This document shows positions 1 through 7,748 of a stretch of 61,574 nucleotides of DNA, piece by piece. A program made the translations under genes and the position numbers. Within the stretch, counting starts at the first letter, position 1. Each line of letters opens with the position of its first letter. Under the pieces are notes generated by a model. That model made no database searches and was not told where the DNA came from. It worked only from the letters and a program-made list of their open reading frames with translations. The stretch spans positions 1 through 61,574 of the forward strand of contig JBBTCJ010000027.1 of assembly GCA_038043285.1 (NCBI GenBank), read 5' to 3'. Origin of the DNA: JBBTCJ01 sp038043285 (lineage in GTDB: Bacteria > Planctomycetota > Phycisphaerae > UBA1845).

Positions 1-278
1 CCGGTCAGCCGAAACTCCGCGCCGAAGGGGTAACGAGCCGGCGCCAGCGCCATAGCGGTGACAGCGGCGATGAACGCCGCGAGCGTTGGCAGCCGCCAGC
101 GAAAGCCGCCTGCGGCGCGACCGGTCGTAGGCACGCGGCCGTACAAACAATCAACCCGCGCCGCGACTGCGAGGGCCTCCTGCGCGGCCTGAGCGCCGAT
201 CGGAAATTCTCCAGGCCGCGAACGCGCGTCCTCGACGGCGGCGTCCGGGGCGCTCGTGGTCGGGGCCTCAAAGACCAT
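1..278 (-). CDS. Membrane-anchored protein of unknown function, 3' end cut by the window edge
   Basis: The minus-strand frame opens with ATG at 278-276 and stays open to the window edge, giving 92 visible residues and no stop. The start overlaps the last 11 bases of the upstream aldo/keto reductase, which suggests translational coupling. The first ~60 residues are polar and rich in Ala, Pro and charged residues. One hydrophobic segment (about residues 62-80, containing LAAFIAAVTAMALAPA) looks like a signal anchor after a cytoplasmic tail. I do not recognise the family, and the missing C-terminal part would decide the function. Confidence 0.5.
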   Translation of the reverse strand, partial: MVFEAPTTSAPDAAVEDARSRPGEFPIGAQAAQEALAVAARVDCLYGRVPTTGRAAGGFRWRLPTLAAFIAAVTAMALAPARYPFGAEFRLT

Positions 279-1221
279 CGCCCGAACCCCTCATCAGCCG
301 GCCGATTTCGGCCTGGTCGTCTTCGGAAAGGCGCCAGCCCGCGGCACCGACGTTCTCGATCACTTGCGAGGGGCGCCTCGCGCCGAAGATCGGCGACGTA
401 ACGCCCGGGACGGTCGTCGTCCAGTTTAGGACCAGTTGGCCGACGGTTTTGGCATGGCGTGCGGCGATCTCTCGAAGCCCGTCGACGGTTTGCAGATGCC
501 GCGAAAGCCGAGGCGGCAGGAAATCTGGATCTCGAGCGCGTATGCCGGCGAACCGGTCGGTCGCGGACACCGTTCCGGTGAGCAATCCCTTGGCCAGCGG
601 GCTGTACGGAAGCACCGCAATGTTGTGTTCCATGCAGAACGGAATCAGATCCTCCGAGGCACGGGGTTGCAGCAGAGAGAACGGCGACTGGAGGGCGTGA
701 ATCGGCCCGAACTCCAGGGCCGCCGCGATCTCCTCGCAACTGAAATTGGACAATCCGACTGCGCGAATCTTCCCCTGCTCGCGGAGCGTGTTGAGCGCGG
801 ACATGGTCTCGCGGATCGGGGTGGCCGGGTCCGGCCAATGACACTGATAAATGTCGATGACCTCGATGCGCATTCGCCGAAGGCTCTGTTCGCATTCCAG
901 CAGCACGCTCTCGCGGGTCAGGCAGCGTTTCGGTTGTTCGGCCGTCGATCGTGGGAACAGTATCCCGCATTTGGTGGCGATCAGGACTTCGTGACGCCGC
1001 CCCTGAATGGCTTTTCCCAGGATTTCTTCGCTGTGACCCAGGCCGTAAATCGGTGCGGTATCGATCAGGTTGATCCCGGAATCGAGAGCCTGGTGGATGG
1101 CGGCGATGGATTCGCGGTCGTCGACGGAGCCCCAACTCTCCTGCGCTCCGCCCATGGCCCAGGTTCCCAATGCGAGCACCGAGACCTTGAGATCGGATTG
1201 TCCGAGCTTCTTCTTCTCCAC
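268..1221 (-). CDS. Aldo/keto reductase
   Basis: A 317-residue AKR-superfamily enzyme, expected to reduce aldehydes or ketones with NADPH in the cytoplasm; the substrate cannot be told. The N-terminal (beta/alpha)8 barrel motifs are present: LGTWAMGG, then D54-TAPIY59 and K84 in IATKCG, with a His in QCHWPDP completing the catalytic Asp-Tyr-Lys-His set. LPYSPLAKGLLTG and the C-terminal PGVTSPIFGARRPSQ cofactor-binding stretch are typical of YghZ/Tas-like AKRs. I chose the GTG at 1221-1219 because an AGGAG lies 10 nt upstream; a longer TTG start at 1260 adds 13 residues without family similarity. The last bases overlap the following membrane protein. Confidence 0.9.
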   Translation of the reverse strand: MEKKKLGQSDLKVSVLALGTWAMGGAQESWGSVDDRESIAAIHQALDSGINLIDTAPIYGLGHSEEILGKAIQGRRHEVLIATKCGILFPRSTAEQPKRCLTRESVLLECEQSLRRMRIEVIDIYQCHWPDPATPIRETMSALNTLREQGKIRAVGLSNFSCEEIAAALEFGPIHALQSPFSLLQPRASEDLIPFCMEHNIAVLPYSPLAKGLLTGTVSATDRFAGIRARDPDFLPPRLSRHLQTVDGLREIAARHAKTVGQLVLNWTTTVPGVTSPIFGARRPSQVIENVGAAGWRLSEDDQAEIGRLMRGSGDGL

Positions 1222-1293
1222 TCCGGTGGTGCTCCTGGGCGGGCCGACTCGGCGCGTCAAGACAAGAAAGCCGGTGCGCCAATCCCTTAGGCC

Positions 1294-1322
1294 ATGCTAT
1301 GCCGTTGCAGAATCAGGAACAA
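1294..1322 (-). promoter_or_regulatory. Candidate promoter for the aldo/keto reductase
   Basis: Read on the minus strand: -35 TTGTTC (1322-1317), 17-nt spacer, -10 TAGCAT (1299-1294). This places a start site about 65 nt before the GTG codon. The -10 fits TAnnnT; the -35 is imperfect. Confidence 0.4.
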
Positions 1323-1575
1323 GCGAGACTTCTCGGCAGGAAGCCTTGGTTGTTCCGTGGCCCGCCCGGTGACGGCGCGATTCTTAGGTTTGGCCGGTTT
1401 GGCCGGAGGCGACGTTTTCCGCCCTGTCGGTGCGGGGGAATGGGGGTAGTCTTGCGGTCCGGTGGCATCGCGTGTAAATACAATAGTAGCAATTGCACGT
1501 TAACGTACAGGTGGCGGACCGGCGTGGTTCGTTCCGCTTGGGAGCCTGTGGTGAAAGTGTTGCAAGGCAGCGTAG

Positions 1576-1594
1576 CACGGGCATCTTGCCCGTG
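1576..1594. repeat. Short perfect hairpin, likely dispersed intergenic element
   Basis: CACGGGCA and TGCCCGTG form an 8-bp perfect stem around a TCT loop. The surrounding text (GTAGCACGGGCATCTTGCC, then GGGCTGGAAGGCCGTGCC) resembles intergenic palindromes I have seen in planctomycete and verrucomicrobial genomes; that resemblance is from memory. No T-run follows, so it is not a standard terminator. Confidence 0.45.
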
Positions 1595-1665
1595 AAAACA
1601 AGGGCTGGAAGGCCGTGCCGCGAATTCTGCCGCAGGCTGTTAGGGCTGGGATGACGGTTTCTCGT

Positions 1666-1693
1666 TTGACAGGGGGTTGTGGGGCAGTATATT
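1666..1693 (+). promoter_or_regulatory. Strong sigma-70-type promoter of the tRNA-Thr/tuf operon
   Basis: Consensus -35 TTGACA (1666-1671), 16-nt spacer, and -10 TATATT (1688-1693) in otherwise GC-rich sequence. Transcription would start near 1700, about 170 nt before tRNA-Thr, and could drive the tRNA and the downstream translation genes. Confidence 0.65.
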
Positions 1694-1869
1694 TGCTGGG
1701 CTCACGGCGCGGGCGGGACGCGGATCCGCCGCAGGTGGGGAAGGGGCGGGCAGTGATCGCCGGTGCGGTGGTCACTGGGCGAGACAGGCGTATCGCCGAG
1801 CTCGCGGGAGGTCGGGGCGAGCGGGAGAATGGTTCGCCCAGGAATCCGGCGGCGAGCATGGCGGCGTGC

Positions 1870-1942
1870 GCTGCTGTAGCTCAGCCGGTAGAGTGCGTCC
1901 TTGGTAAGGACGAGGTCACGGGTTCGATTCCCGTCAGCAGCT
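1870..1942 (+). tRNA. tRNA-Thr (GGT)
   Basis: 73 nt. The acceptor stem GCTGCTG/CAGCAGC, D stem GCTC/GAGT, anticodon stem CGTCC/GGACG around TTGGTAA (anticodon GGT) and T arm ACGGG-TTCGATT-CCCGT all pair. The discriminator is T and no CCA is encoded. It precedes tuf, as in many bacteria. Confidence 0.96.
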
Positions 1943-2109
1943 TTGTGGTCCGTTACGCGAGGCGACACGCGTGCCATGTTTTGGCACTTGGCGCGGGTTA
2001 TAAGTGGGTTGCGGCGGCGTCGGTTCGACGACATTCGGGTAAGTTTGGAAATCCCTTTTTTTGGGAAGCGCGGCGGTGAAGACGCCGTGCGAGTGGAGGT
2101 AGGTGCCGG

Positions 2110-3312
2110 ATGGCTAAGGAAGTCTTCAGCAGGACCAAGCCGCACGTGAACGTGGGAACGATCGGTCACGTCGACCACGGGAAGACGACGTTGACGGCGG
2201 CGATCACCGCGGTGCAGGCGGCGCGTGGGCTGGGTAAGGCGATCAGTTACGACGAAGTCGCCAAGGCGTCGGAAAAGCAAGGTCGGCGCGATCCGACGAA
2301 GATTCTGACGATCGCCACGTCGCACGTGGAGTACGAGACGGCAAACCGGCACTATGCGCACATTGACTGCCCCGGTCACGCGGACTATGTGAAGAACATG
2401 ATCACCGGGGCCGCCCAGATGGACGGGGCGATCCTGGTGGTGTCGGCGGCGGACGGGCCGATGCCGCAGACCCGCGAGCACATCCTTCTCGCTCGTCAGG
2501 TGAACGTTCCGCACGTCGTGGTGTTCCTGAACAAGATCGACCTGGTGGACGACCCCGAGCTTCTGGACCTTGTGGAGATGGAGGTTCGGGAACTGTTGAG
2601 CAAGTACGATTTTCCGGGGGACGACATCGCCGTGATCCGCGGATCGTCGTTGCCGGCGCTGACGAATCCGACCGACCCGGAGAAGACCAAGTGCATCACG
2701 GATCTGATGGACGCGCTGGACAAGGACGTCCCGATTCCGAAGCGCGACGTGGACCAGGCGTTTCTGATGTCGGTCGAAGACGTGTTCAGTATCAAAGGGC
2801 GCGGGACGGTGGCGACCGGGCGAATTGAGCGAGGCCAGGTGAAGGTCGGCGACGAAGTGGAGATCGTGGGCCTCACCGACACGCAGAGAACCACGGTGAC
2901 CGGCGTCGAGATGTTCAACAAGACGCTGGATTCCGGAATCGCGGGCGACAACGTCGGCTGCCTGCTTCGCGGTACCAAAAAAGAGGAGATCGAGCGCGGT
3001 CAGGTGCTCGCCGCTCCCGCGTCGATCAACCCGCACACCAAGTTCGACGCCCAGGTCTACGTTCTGACGCAGGACGAAGGTGGTCGGCACACGCCGTTTT
3101 TCAACGGATATCGTCCTCAGTTTTATTTCCGCACGACCGACGTGACCGGGGCGCTGACGCTGAAGGGCGCCGAGATGTGCATGCCCGGCGATAACATCAC
3201 CATGGAAGTAGAGTTGGGCAAGCCGATCGCGATGGAGCAGGGTCTTCGCTTTGCGGTGCGTGAGGGCGGGCGAACGGTGGGTTCGGGCGTCGTGGCGAAG
3301 GTCATCCAGTAA
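2110..3312 (+). CDS. tuf: Elongation factor Tu
   Basis: A 400-residue GTPase that delivers aminoacyl-tRNA to the ribosome. The P-loop GHVDHGKT (residues 19-26), switch II DCPGHADYVKNM (from residue 86), NKIDL and the beta-barrel domains II and III are all present, and the protein is full length. Switch I is unusual: the family motif RGITI is replaced by a longer stretch, ASEKQGRRDPTKILTI (residues 53-68), about six residues longer than the E. coli loop; T67 should be the Mg-coordinating threonine. A GGAGG lies about 11 nt before the ATG. It is the first protein gene after tRNA-Thr and is followed by rpmG, tRNA-Trp, secE and nusG in the usual order. Confidence 0.97.
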   Translation: MAKEVFSRTKPHVNVGTIGHVDHGKTTLTAAITAVQAARGLGKAISYDEVAKASEKQGRRDPTKILTIATSHVEYETANRHYAHIDCPGHADYVKNMITGAAQMDGAILVVSAADGPMPQTREHILLARQVNVPHVVVFLNKIDLVDDPELLDLVEMEVRELLSKYDFPGDDIAVIRGSSLPALTNPTDPEKTKCITDLMDALDKDVPIPKRDVDQAFLMSVEDVFSIKGRGTVATGRIERGQVKVGDEVEIVGLTDTQRTTVTGVEMFNKTLDSGIAGDNVGCLLRGTKKEEIERGQVLAAPASINPHTKFDAQVYVLTQDEGGRHTPFFNGYRPQFYFRTTDVTGALTLKGAEMCMPGDNITMEVELGKPIAMEQGLRFAVREGGRTVGSGVVAKVIQ

Positions 3313-3368
3313 GCTCTAGGGTACAGGGTGTGCGACGCGGCGACTCGCGGCGGAAGGAATGAGGGGCC

Positions 3369-3536
3369 ATGGCCAAGGCGGTGAAACGCGAGTTTGTCTG
3401 GCTTCAATGCAAGGAGTGCGATTCCTTGAACTATCGCACCTCGGTGAACGTTCAGGGCGGCGTTCCGAAGATGGAGCGGTCGAAGTTCTGCCGACGCGAG
3501 CGAAAGCACACGGTGCACAAGATCAAACGCAAGTAG
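3369..3536 (+). CDS. rpmG: 50S ribosomal protein L33
   Basis: A 55-residue basic protein of the large subunit. The start ATG follows GAGGGG. It keeps one zinc-ribbon half, CKEC (C14, C17), but the second CxxC pair is reduced to a single Cys (C41, in KFCRRERKHTVH), so zinc binding is doubtful. The C-terminal RKHTVHKIKRK is the usual L33 tail. The position between tuf and tRNA-Trp/secE is canonical. Confidence 0.93.
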   Translation: MAKAVKREFVWLQCKECDSLNYRTSVNVQGGVPKMERSKFCRRERKHTVHKIKRK

Positions 3537-3575
3537 GCCTCCCGGCGCCGGTGACGGGACTGATTGGGCCTGCGT

Positions 3576-3648
3576 AGGAGCGTAGCTCAATTGGCAGAGC
3601 ACCGGTTTCCAAAACCGGCGGTTGGGGGTTCAAGTCCCTCCGCTCCTG
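3576..3648 (+). tRNA. tRNA-Trp (CCA)
   Basis: 73 nt. The acceptor AGGAGCG/CGCTCCT, D arm GCTC/GAGC, anticodon stem CCGGT/ACCGG around TTCCAAA (anticodon CCA) and T arm GGGGG-TTCAAGT-CCCTC all pair. The discriminator is G. It lies between rpmG and secE as in many bacteria. Confidence 0.96.
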
Positions 3649-3728
3649 GTGAGGACGGCAAGGATTCGCGGCGGTGTGGAGGGTTCCGGCACAACGTGCA
3701 GTCGGAACCCGGTTGGTCGGATGAAAGC

Positions 3729-4274
3729 ATGGACGACACACAGACGATGTTGGGGTCGCGGAAGATGCGCCGGGCGGGCGATTCCGACGGCGGTGACGAC
3801 GGCGGTCGAGGCGGTGGACCTCCGGAGAGCGGTGGACCTTTGCCCGTTCCGTCCGGGCGAAGCGGCGGGGTTTTTCAGCGATACAAGCCCGAGCAGGGAA
3901 CGTACACCCGAACCGGGACGTTCGGTTGCGGACTGGCGGTGATCGCCTGGGGTTCCTATTTCATCTGGGATCAGCTTCGCGCCTATGAGAGCGACGACGC
4001 TGTTTCGTTGTTGATCACCAACGGCATCCCGCTGCTGTACGGGGCGGTGCTTGGGGCGGTGCTGTGGTGGCTGGCGTTCGCCAACCGCGGCGCGGGCGAC
4101 TTCATGATCGCCACGGAAGGCGAGATGAAGAAGGTGAACTGGTCGTCGCGCCGAGAGCTGATTGGATCGACGAAGGTGGTGATCCTGTTCACCACGCTGT
4201 TCGCGGTCTTTTTGTTCGTCGTGGATGTTTTGTTCCAGCGGATTTTCAAGTTATTGGGCGTACTCAAGGTATGA
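3729..4274 (+). CDS. secE: Preprotein translocase subunit SecE, long form
   Basis: 181 residues. SecE stabilises SecY in the SecYEG channel of the inner membrane. The last ~55 residues are the conserved SecE domain: EMKKVNWSSRRELIGSTK amphipathic helix and then a hydrophobic helix (VVILFTTLFAVFLFVVDVLF). Two extra hydrophobic segments precede it (GCGLAVIAWGSYFIW and the segment around LLYGAVLGAVLWWLAFA), so this is a three-helix SecE like that of E. coli. The N-terminal ~50 residues are Gly/Asp/Pro-rich and low complexity. The stop overlaps the nusG start in an ATGA. Confidence 0.93.
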   Translation: MDDTQTMLGSRKMRRAGDSDGGDDGGRGGGPPESGGPLPVPSGRSGGVFQRYKPEQGTYTRTGTFGCGLAVIAWGSYFIWDQLRAYESDDAVSLLITNGIPLLYGAVLGAVLWWLAFANRGAGDFMIATEGEMKKVNWSSRRELIGSTKVVILFTTLFAVFLFVVDVLFQRIFKLLGVLKV

Positions 4275-4912
4275 GCGACGGGGAGATGACATCGCCGGGA
4301 GTTGCACGAGGCTCCGAGGCTGCGGTCGGGGCCGCGTCCTCCGCGGTCGTCTCGAAGCTGCGGATGAAGTGGTATGTGCTGCGCGTTGCGTCCAACAAGG
4401 AAGAGCAAGTCCGCGATACGTTGACGCGGAAGGTGAAGATCGAGGGCTTGGAGGAGCGGGTCGGACGTATCCTCGTTCCGATCGTGAAGGAAAAGCGAGT
4501 CAAGGCCGGGGTGGCCAAGATCGTCGAGCGCAAGCTGTATCCGGGCTACGTCTTCGTCGAGATGGCCTGCGAGGACGACGGCTCGATCACCGAGAACGTG
4601 TGGTTCCTCATCAAGGAAACCACGGGGGTGGGGGACTTTATCGGTTCCGACGGCAAGCCCACGAGCATGCCGGAACACGACGTCGCGCAAATGCTGGCGG
4701 CGGTCCAGAAGGCCGAAGATCAGCCGAGCCTTTCGGGGCTGAACATCGTCAAGGGCGATCAGGTGAAGATCACCGACGGCGCCTTCGAGAGTTACGAGGG
4801 CGAGGTCGAATCGGTGGACGAAAAGCGGGGCATGGTCTCGGTCATCGTCTCCATCTTCGGGCGATCGACGCCGGTCGAAGTCGGGTATTGGCAGTTGGAG
4901 AAGGTGGAATAG
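4271..4912 (+). CDS. nusG: Transcription termination/antitermination protein NusG
   Basis: 213 residues. It binds RNA polymerase and links it to Rho or to the ribosome. After a ~33-residue Ala/Ser-rich N-terminal extension the NGN domain begins at MKWYVLRVASNKEEQV, with YPGYVFVEM and FIGSDGKP typical of the family. The C-terminal KOW motif is VKGDQVKITDGAFESYEGEV. The ATG overlaps the secE stop (ATGA), so the pair is translationally coupled. This is the usual secE-nusG-rplK context. Confidence 0.96.
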   Translation: MSDGEMTSPGVARGSEAAVGAASSAVVSKLRMKWYVLRVASNKEEQVRDTLTRKVKIEGLEERVGRILVPIVKEKRVKAGVAKIVERKLYPGYVFVEMACEDDGSITENVWFLIKETTGVGDFIGSDGKPTSMPEHDVAQMLAAVQKAEDQPSLSGLNIVKGDQVKITDGAFESYEGEVESVDEKRGMVSVIVSIFGRSTPVEVGYWQLEKVE

Positions 4913-4921
4913 ACGTTCCCT

Positions 4922-4968
4922 CCGTTGCCCCACTGTCTTGGGGTGAGCGAACGGGACTGAGTTTTTTT
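4922..4968 (+). terminator. Possible attenuator or weak terminator between nusG and rplK
   Basis: CCGTT (4922-4926) pairs with AACGG (4950-4954) around an inner stem CCCCA/TGGGG (4928-4932 with 4939-4943). A run of seven T follows at 4962-4968, 7 nt after the stem. The internal loop is asymmetric, so termination would be partial; it could lower expression of rplK onward relative to secE-nusG. Confidence 0.3.
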
Positions 4969-4984
4969 GAGGCGGTGAGCGGCG

Positions 4985-5449
4985 GTGGCAAAAGGATCGG
5001 CAGCACCAGGCGGGAAGGGCGGCGGCAGGAAGGAACTAACGGCGCAGATCAAGCTGCAAGCGCCGGGCGGTCAGGCGACGCCCGCGCCGCCGATCGGTCC
5101 GGCGCTCGGTCAGCACGGCGTCAACATCGGGCAATTCGTTCAACAGTTCAACGCCCAGACGGCTTCGTTGAACGGGATGACGGTGGGCGTGCTGATCAAC
5201 GTCTACTCCGACCGCTCGTTTACTTTCATCGTGAAGAGTCCGCCGGCGTCGGTGCTGCTGCGCGACGCGGCGAAGATTGAGAAGGGCAGCGGCGTTCCCA
5301 ACAAGCAGAAGGTCGGCACCGTGACCCGGGCCCAGCTTCGGGCGATTGCTCAGAAGAAACTGCCGGACCTGAATTGCCCGACGCTCGAGGCGGCGGAACG
5401 GGTGGTCGCGGGGACAGCCCGGTCGATGGGCGTGGACATTGTGAACTAG
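4985..5449 (+). CDS. rplK: 50S ribosomal protein L11
   Basis: 154 residues, starting with GTG. L11 forms the GTPase-associated centre with 23S rRNA. The N-terminal domain KLQAPGGQATPAPPIGPALG carries the Pro-rich thiostrepton-binding segment, and VYSDRSFTFIVKSPPAS and the C-terminal rRNA-binding domain (KKLPDLNCPTLEAAERVVAG) are intact. There is a short Gly/Lys extension at the N terminus. It is followed by rplA. Confidence 0.97.
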   Translation: MAKGSAAPGGKGGGRKELTAQIKLQAPGGQATPAPPIGPALGQHGVNIGQFVQQFNAQTASLNGMTVGVLINVYSDRSFTFIVKSPPASVLLRDAAKIEKGSGVPNKQKVGTVTRAQLRAIAQKKLPDLNCPTLEAAERVVAGTARSMGVDIVN

Positions 5450-5480
5450 GCGAGGTTTCTCCCGACGACGGGGTGGCGAC

Positions 5481-6209
5481 ATGGGAATCCGAGGCGTCAG
5501 ATATACCAAGCAGGCGGAGTTGGCCGGTCCGCGGACAGCCGTGTCCATCGACGAGGCGGTTTCGCGCGTCAAAAAGATGGCCGCAATCAAGGGCGACCGC
5601 TCCTACAAGAACGGCCGGAAGCGCAAGGCCGGCGACCAAACAGTTGAGCTGTCGCTGCATCTGGGGATTGATGCCAAGAACGCGGAGCAGATGCTACGCG
5701 GAGCGATTTCGCTGCCCAAGGGGATTGGAAAGTCGCGCCGGGTGATCGCGTTCTGCGACGCCGCGATCGCGGAACAGGCGAAGCAGGCTGGCGCAGTGGA
5801 AGCCGGGGCCGAGGCGCTGGTGGCCAAGGTCGAGGGCGGCTGGTTCGACTTTGACGTCGCCATCGCCCACCCTTCGATGATGGGGAAGGTCGGAAAGCTC
5901 GGTCGGGTGCTCGGTCCGCAGGGCAAGATGCCGACGCCCAAGGCGGGGACGGTTACGGCGGACGTTGCCAAGACCGTGCAGGAGTTCGCCGCCGGGCGCA
6001 TCGAGTTCCGCAACGACGACGGCGGGAACGTGCACATTCCGGTGGGACGGGTCAGTTTCACCGAGGAGGACCTCAAGGCCAACGTGCAGGCGGCGATCGA
6101 GCATTTCTCGAGGATTAAGCCTCCGACGGCCAAGGGGCATTACTTCAAGCGGGTCTGCCTTTCGGCGACGCACACGCCCTCGGTGACGGTGGCCGTGGGC
6201 GGAAGTTGA
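5481..6209 (+). CDS. rplA: 50S ribosomal protein L1
   Basis: 242 residues. L1 forms the mobile L1 stalk at the E site, and in other bacteria binds its own mRNA as a translational repressor. The family features VELSLHLGIDAKNAEQMLRG, the core stretch MGKVGKLGRVLGPQGKMPTP and GTVTADVAK are clear. It begins 31 nt after rplK and is full length. Confidence 0.97.
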   Translation: MGIRGVRYTKQAELAGPRTAVSIDEAVSRVKKMAAIKGDRSYKNGRKRKAGDQTVELSLHLGIDAKNAEQMLRGAISLPKGIGKSRRVIAFCDAAIAEQAKQAGAVEAGAEALVAKVEGGWFDFDVAIAHPSMMGKVGKLGRVLGPQGKMPTPKAGTVTADVAKTVQEFAAGRIEFRNDDGGNVHIPVGRVSFTEEDLKANVQAAIEHFSRIKPPTAKGHYFKRVCLSATHTPSVTVAVGGS

Positions 6210-6274
6210 CGAATCCGGGCCGAGCTGCCGGGTAGGACTAGGAATCCCAGGGAACGGAACGCGGATCAAAGCGA

Positions 6275-6793
6275 ATGAGCAAGGCAGTCAAGAAACTAAT
6301 GGCCGGCGACGTTCACAAGCGATACGGCGGGTTCTCCAGCGCCTGCGTGGTGGATATGACGGGCATGAAGGTGCAGGATCAAGAGCGCCTTCGGAAGCTC
6401 ATCCGGTCGAAGTCGGGTCGGGTCGAAGTGATCAAGAACCGGCTGACGCGATTCGCGTTGCAAGGGACCGGACTGGAGCCGCTGGGGAAGTCGTTCCGCG
6501 GACCATGTGCGCTGGTGACGTCGAGCGAATCGGCGATCGACATCGCCAGGGCGCTGATGGACGCCGCGAAGGAGTTCAAGGCGCTCAAGCTGAAGCAAGC
6601 GATTTTCGAGGGCGATCCAAGCCTCCTGACGGTCGAGCAGATGGCCAAGATGCGCGGCCGGCGCGAGTTGCTGGGCGAGATTGCGATGCTGGTGTCGTCG
6701 CCGGGGCGGTCGCTGGCCGGCTGTCTGAGCTCGCCGCAGGCAAAGCTCGCAGGGTGCCTGAAGGCGATCGTCAAGAAGGGTGAGGCGGCGTAG
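6275..6793 (+). CDS. rplJ: 50S ribosomal protein L10
   Basis: 172 residues. L10 anchors the L7/L12 stalk. The N-terminal rRNA-binding domain (VKNRLTRFAL-like: EVIKNRLTRFALQGTG, then LGKSFRGPCALVTS) and the C-terminal helix that binds L7/L12 dimers are recognisable. It follows rplA by 65 nt. Unlike the usual tight pair, it is separated from rplL by 207 nt. Confidence 0.95.
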   Translation: MSKAVKKLMAGDVHKRYGGFSSACVVDMTGMKVQDQERLRKLIRSKSGRVEVIKNRLTRFALQGTGLEPLGKSFRGPCALVTSSESAIDIARALMDAAKEFKALKLKQAIFEGDPSLLTVEQMAKMRGRRELLGEIAMLVSSPGRSLAGCLSSPQAKLAGCLKAIVKKGEAA

Positions 6794-7000
6794 CGAGCAC
6801 GCGGTGTTGCCGGCCCTCCTGCCATTTCGCGCCGAACGCGGAGCGACAGGCTTGAATGGGGGCGCGGTTGAGCCGGAGGACGTGGGCAGGAATTGACGTT
6901 GATCGGTGATTGGTTCGCGTCAGGCGAATGAAACGGCACGCATCGGGCGGGCCCCCTATCACCGGGACGAGTCGGTCGGAATCGGAAGGAGTTGGGTCGA

Positions 7001-7405
7001 ATGGCTGGTGCACCGGCGGTGGAGTACGGTTCGGAAATCAAGTCGATTGCAGAAAAACTGGTGAACCTCTCGGTTAAGGATGCGCAGTCGCTGGTCGACT
7101 GCTTGAAATCGGAATACGGGATCGAACCCGCGGGCGGTGGGGTGATGGTGGCGGCGGCCGCGGGCGGCGCCGCTGCGGTGGCGCCGGAGGAGAAGACCTC
7201 CTTCGACGTGATCCTGGCGGGTTTCGGCGACAAGAAGATTCAGGTTATCAAGGTCGTGCGGGCGATCACCGGGCTTGGCCTGAAGGAAGCCAAAGATCTG
7301 GTCGAGGGCGTACCCAAGGCGCTGAAGGAAGGCGTCTCGAAGGAAGAAGCGGACAAGATCAAGAAGGAAATCGAGGAATCGGGCGGCGCCATCACGATCA
7401 AGTAG
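7001..7405 (+). CDS. rplL: 50S ribosomal protein L7/L12
   Basis: 134 residues. This is the multimeric stalk protein that recruits translation factors. An N-terminal dimerisation domain is followed by an Ala/Gly hinge (MVAAAAGGAAAVAPEEK) and the conserved C-terminal domain: TSFDVILAGFGDKKIQVIK and ITGLGLKEAKDLVEG. The ATG has a GGAAGGAG 9 nt upstream, which rules out the TTG at 6992. It sits between unusually long spacers: 207 nt before and 343 nt after. Confidence 0.96.
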   Translation: MAGAPAVEYGSEIKSIAEKLVNLSVKDAQSLVDCLKSEYGIEPAGGGVMVAAAAGGAAAVAPEEKTSFDVILAGFGDKKIQVIKVVRAITGLGLKEAKDLVEGVPKALKEGVSKEEADKIKKEIEESGGAITIK

Positions 7406-7748
7406 TTCCGTGAGGACGGTCGGCCGCGCGAAACAGCTTGGCGCGGCGCGTGAATGACGCCGCGTGAGGCGTTGGGCCGAGGGGTTTCAACCCCTGGGTT
7501 GGACGCGGCGAGGTCGGGATTCGCAAGACGGGCGGTCACGCTGAACGACCTGTCGAAGCTGCAGCAGTTTCACCTCCGCGTGCGCGGCGGGAACGATCGA
7601 GTCGTTGGGACGCTCGATCCACCAGTAGCGGTGCACGGTGCGGATTGGTTCCAAGGTGTAGCGATGATGGTGGTGGAGCGTCAGAAGGCGCCGTGTCGGC
7701 GCCGAGCGGCGGCGCTTCGCCCGGCGAGACTCGTTGAGGATTCCGTGC
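7406..7748 (+). other. Intergenic region between rplL and rpoB
   Basis: 343 bp without a convincing gene; the one open frame (7454-7759) runs into rpoB and has no family signature. I see no clear promoter or intrinsic terminator. Other bacteria often place an attenuator or an RNase III site here, so a processing element is possible but is not shown by the sequence. Confidence 0.6.

Larger units (their letters stand above)
1222..1869. other. Intergenic region between the aldo/keto reductase and tRNA-Thr
   Basis: About 650 bp without a convincing gene. Open frames here run through the tRNA or lack ribosome-binding sites and family features. It holds the divergent promoter of the aldo/keto reductase, a perfect hairpin at 1576-1594, and the strong promoter of the tRNA-Thr/tuf operon at 1666-1693. 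Confidence 0.7.

Noticed and set aside
5..1282. 425-residue open frame on the minus strand across the aldo/keto reductase
   Set aside because: It overlaps an enzyme with all AKR motifs and is Arg/Pro-rich with no family signature; a GC-bias shadow.
1702..3090. 462-residue minus-strand frame opposite tuf and tRNA-Thr
   Set aside because: Antisense to a highly conserved gene and a tRNA; composition is the mirror of tuf codons.
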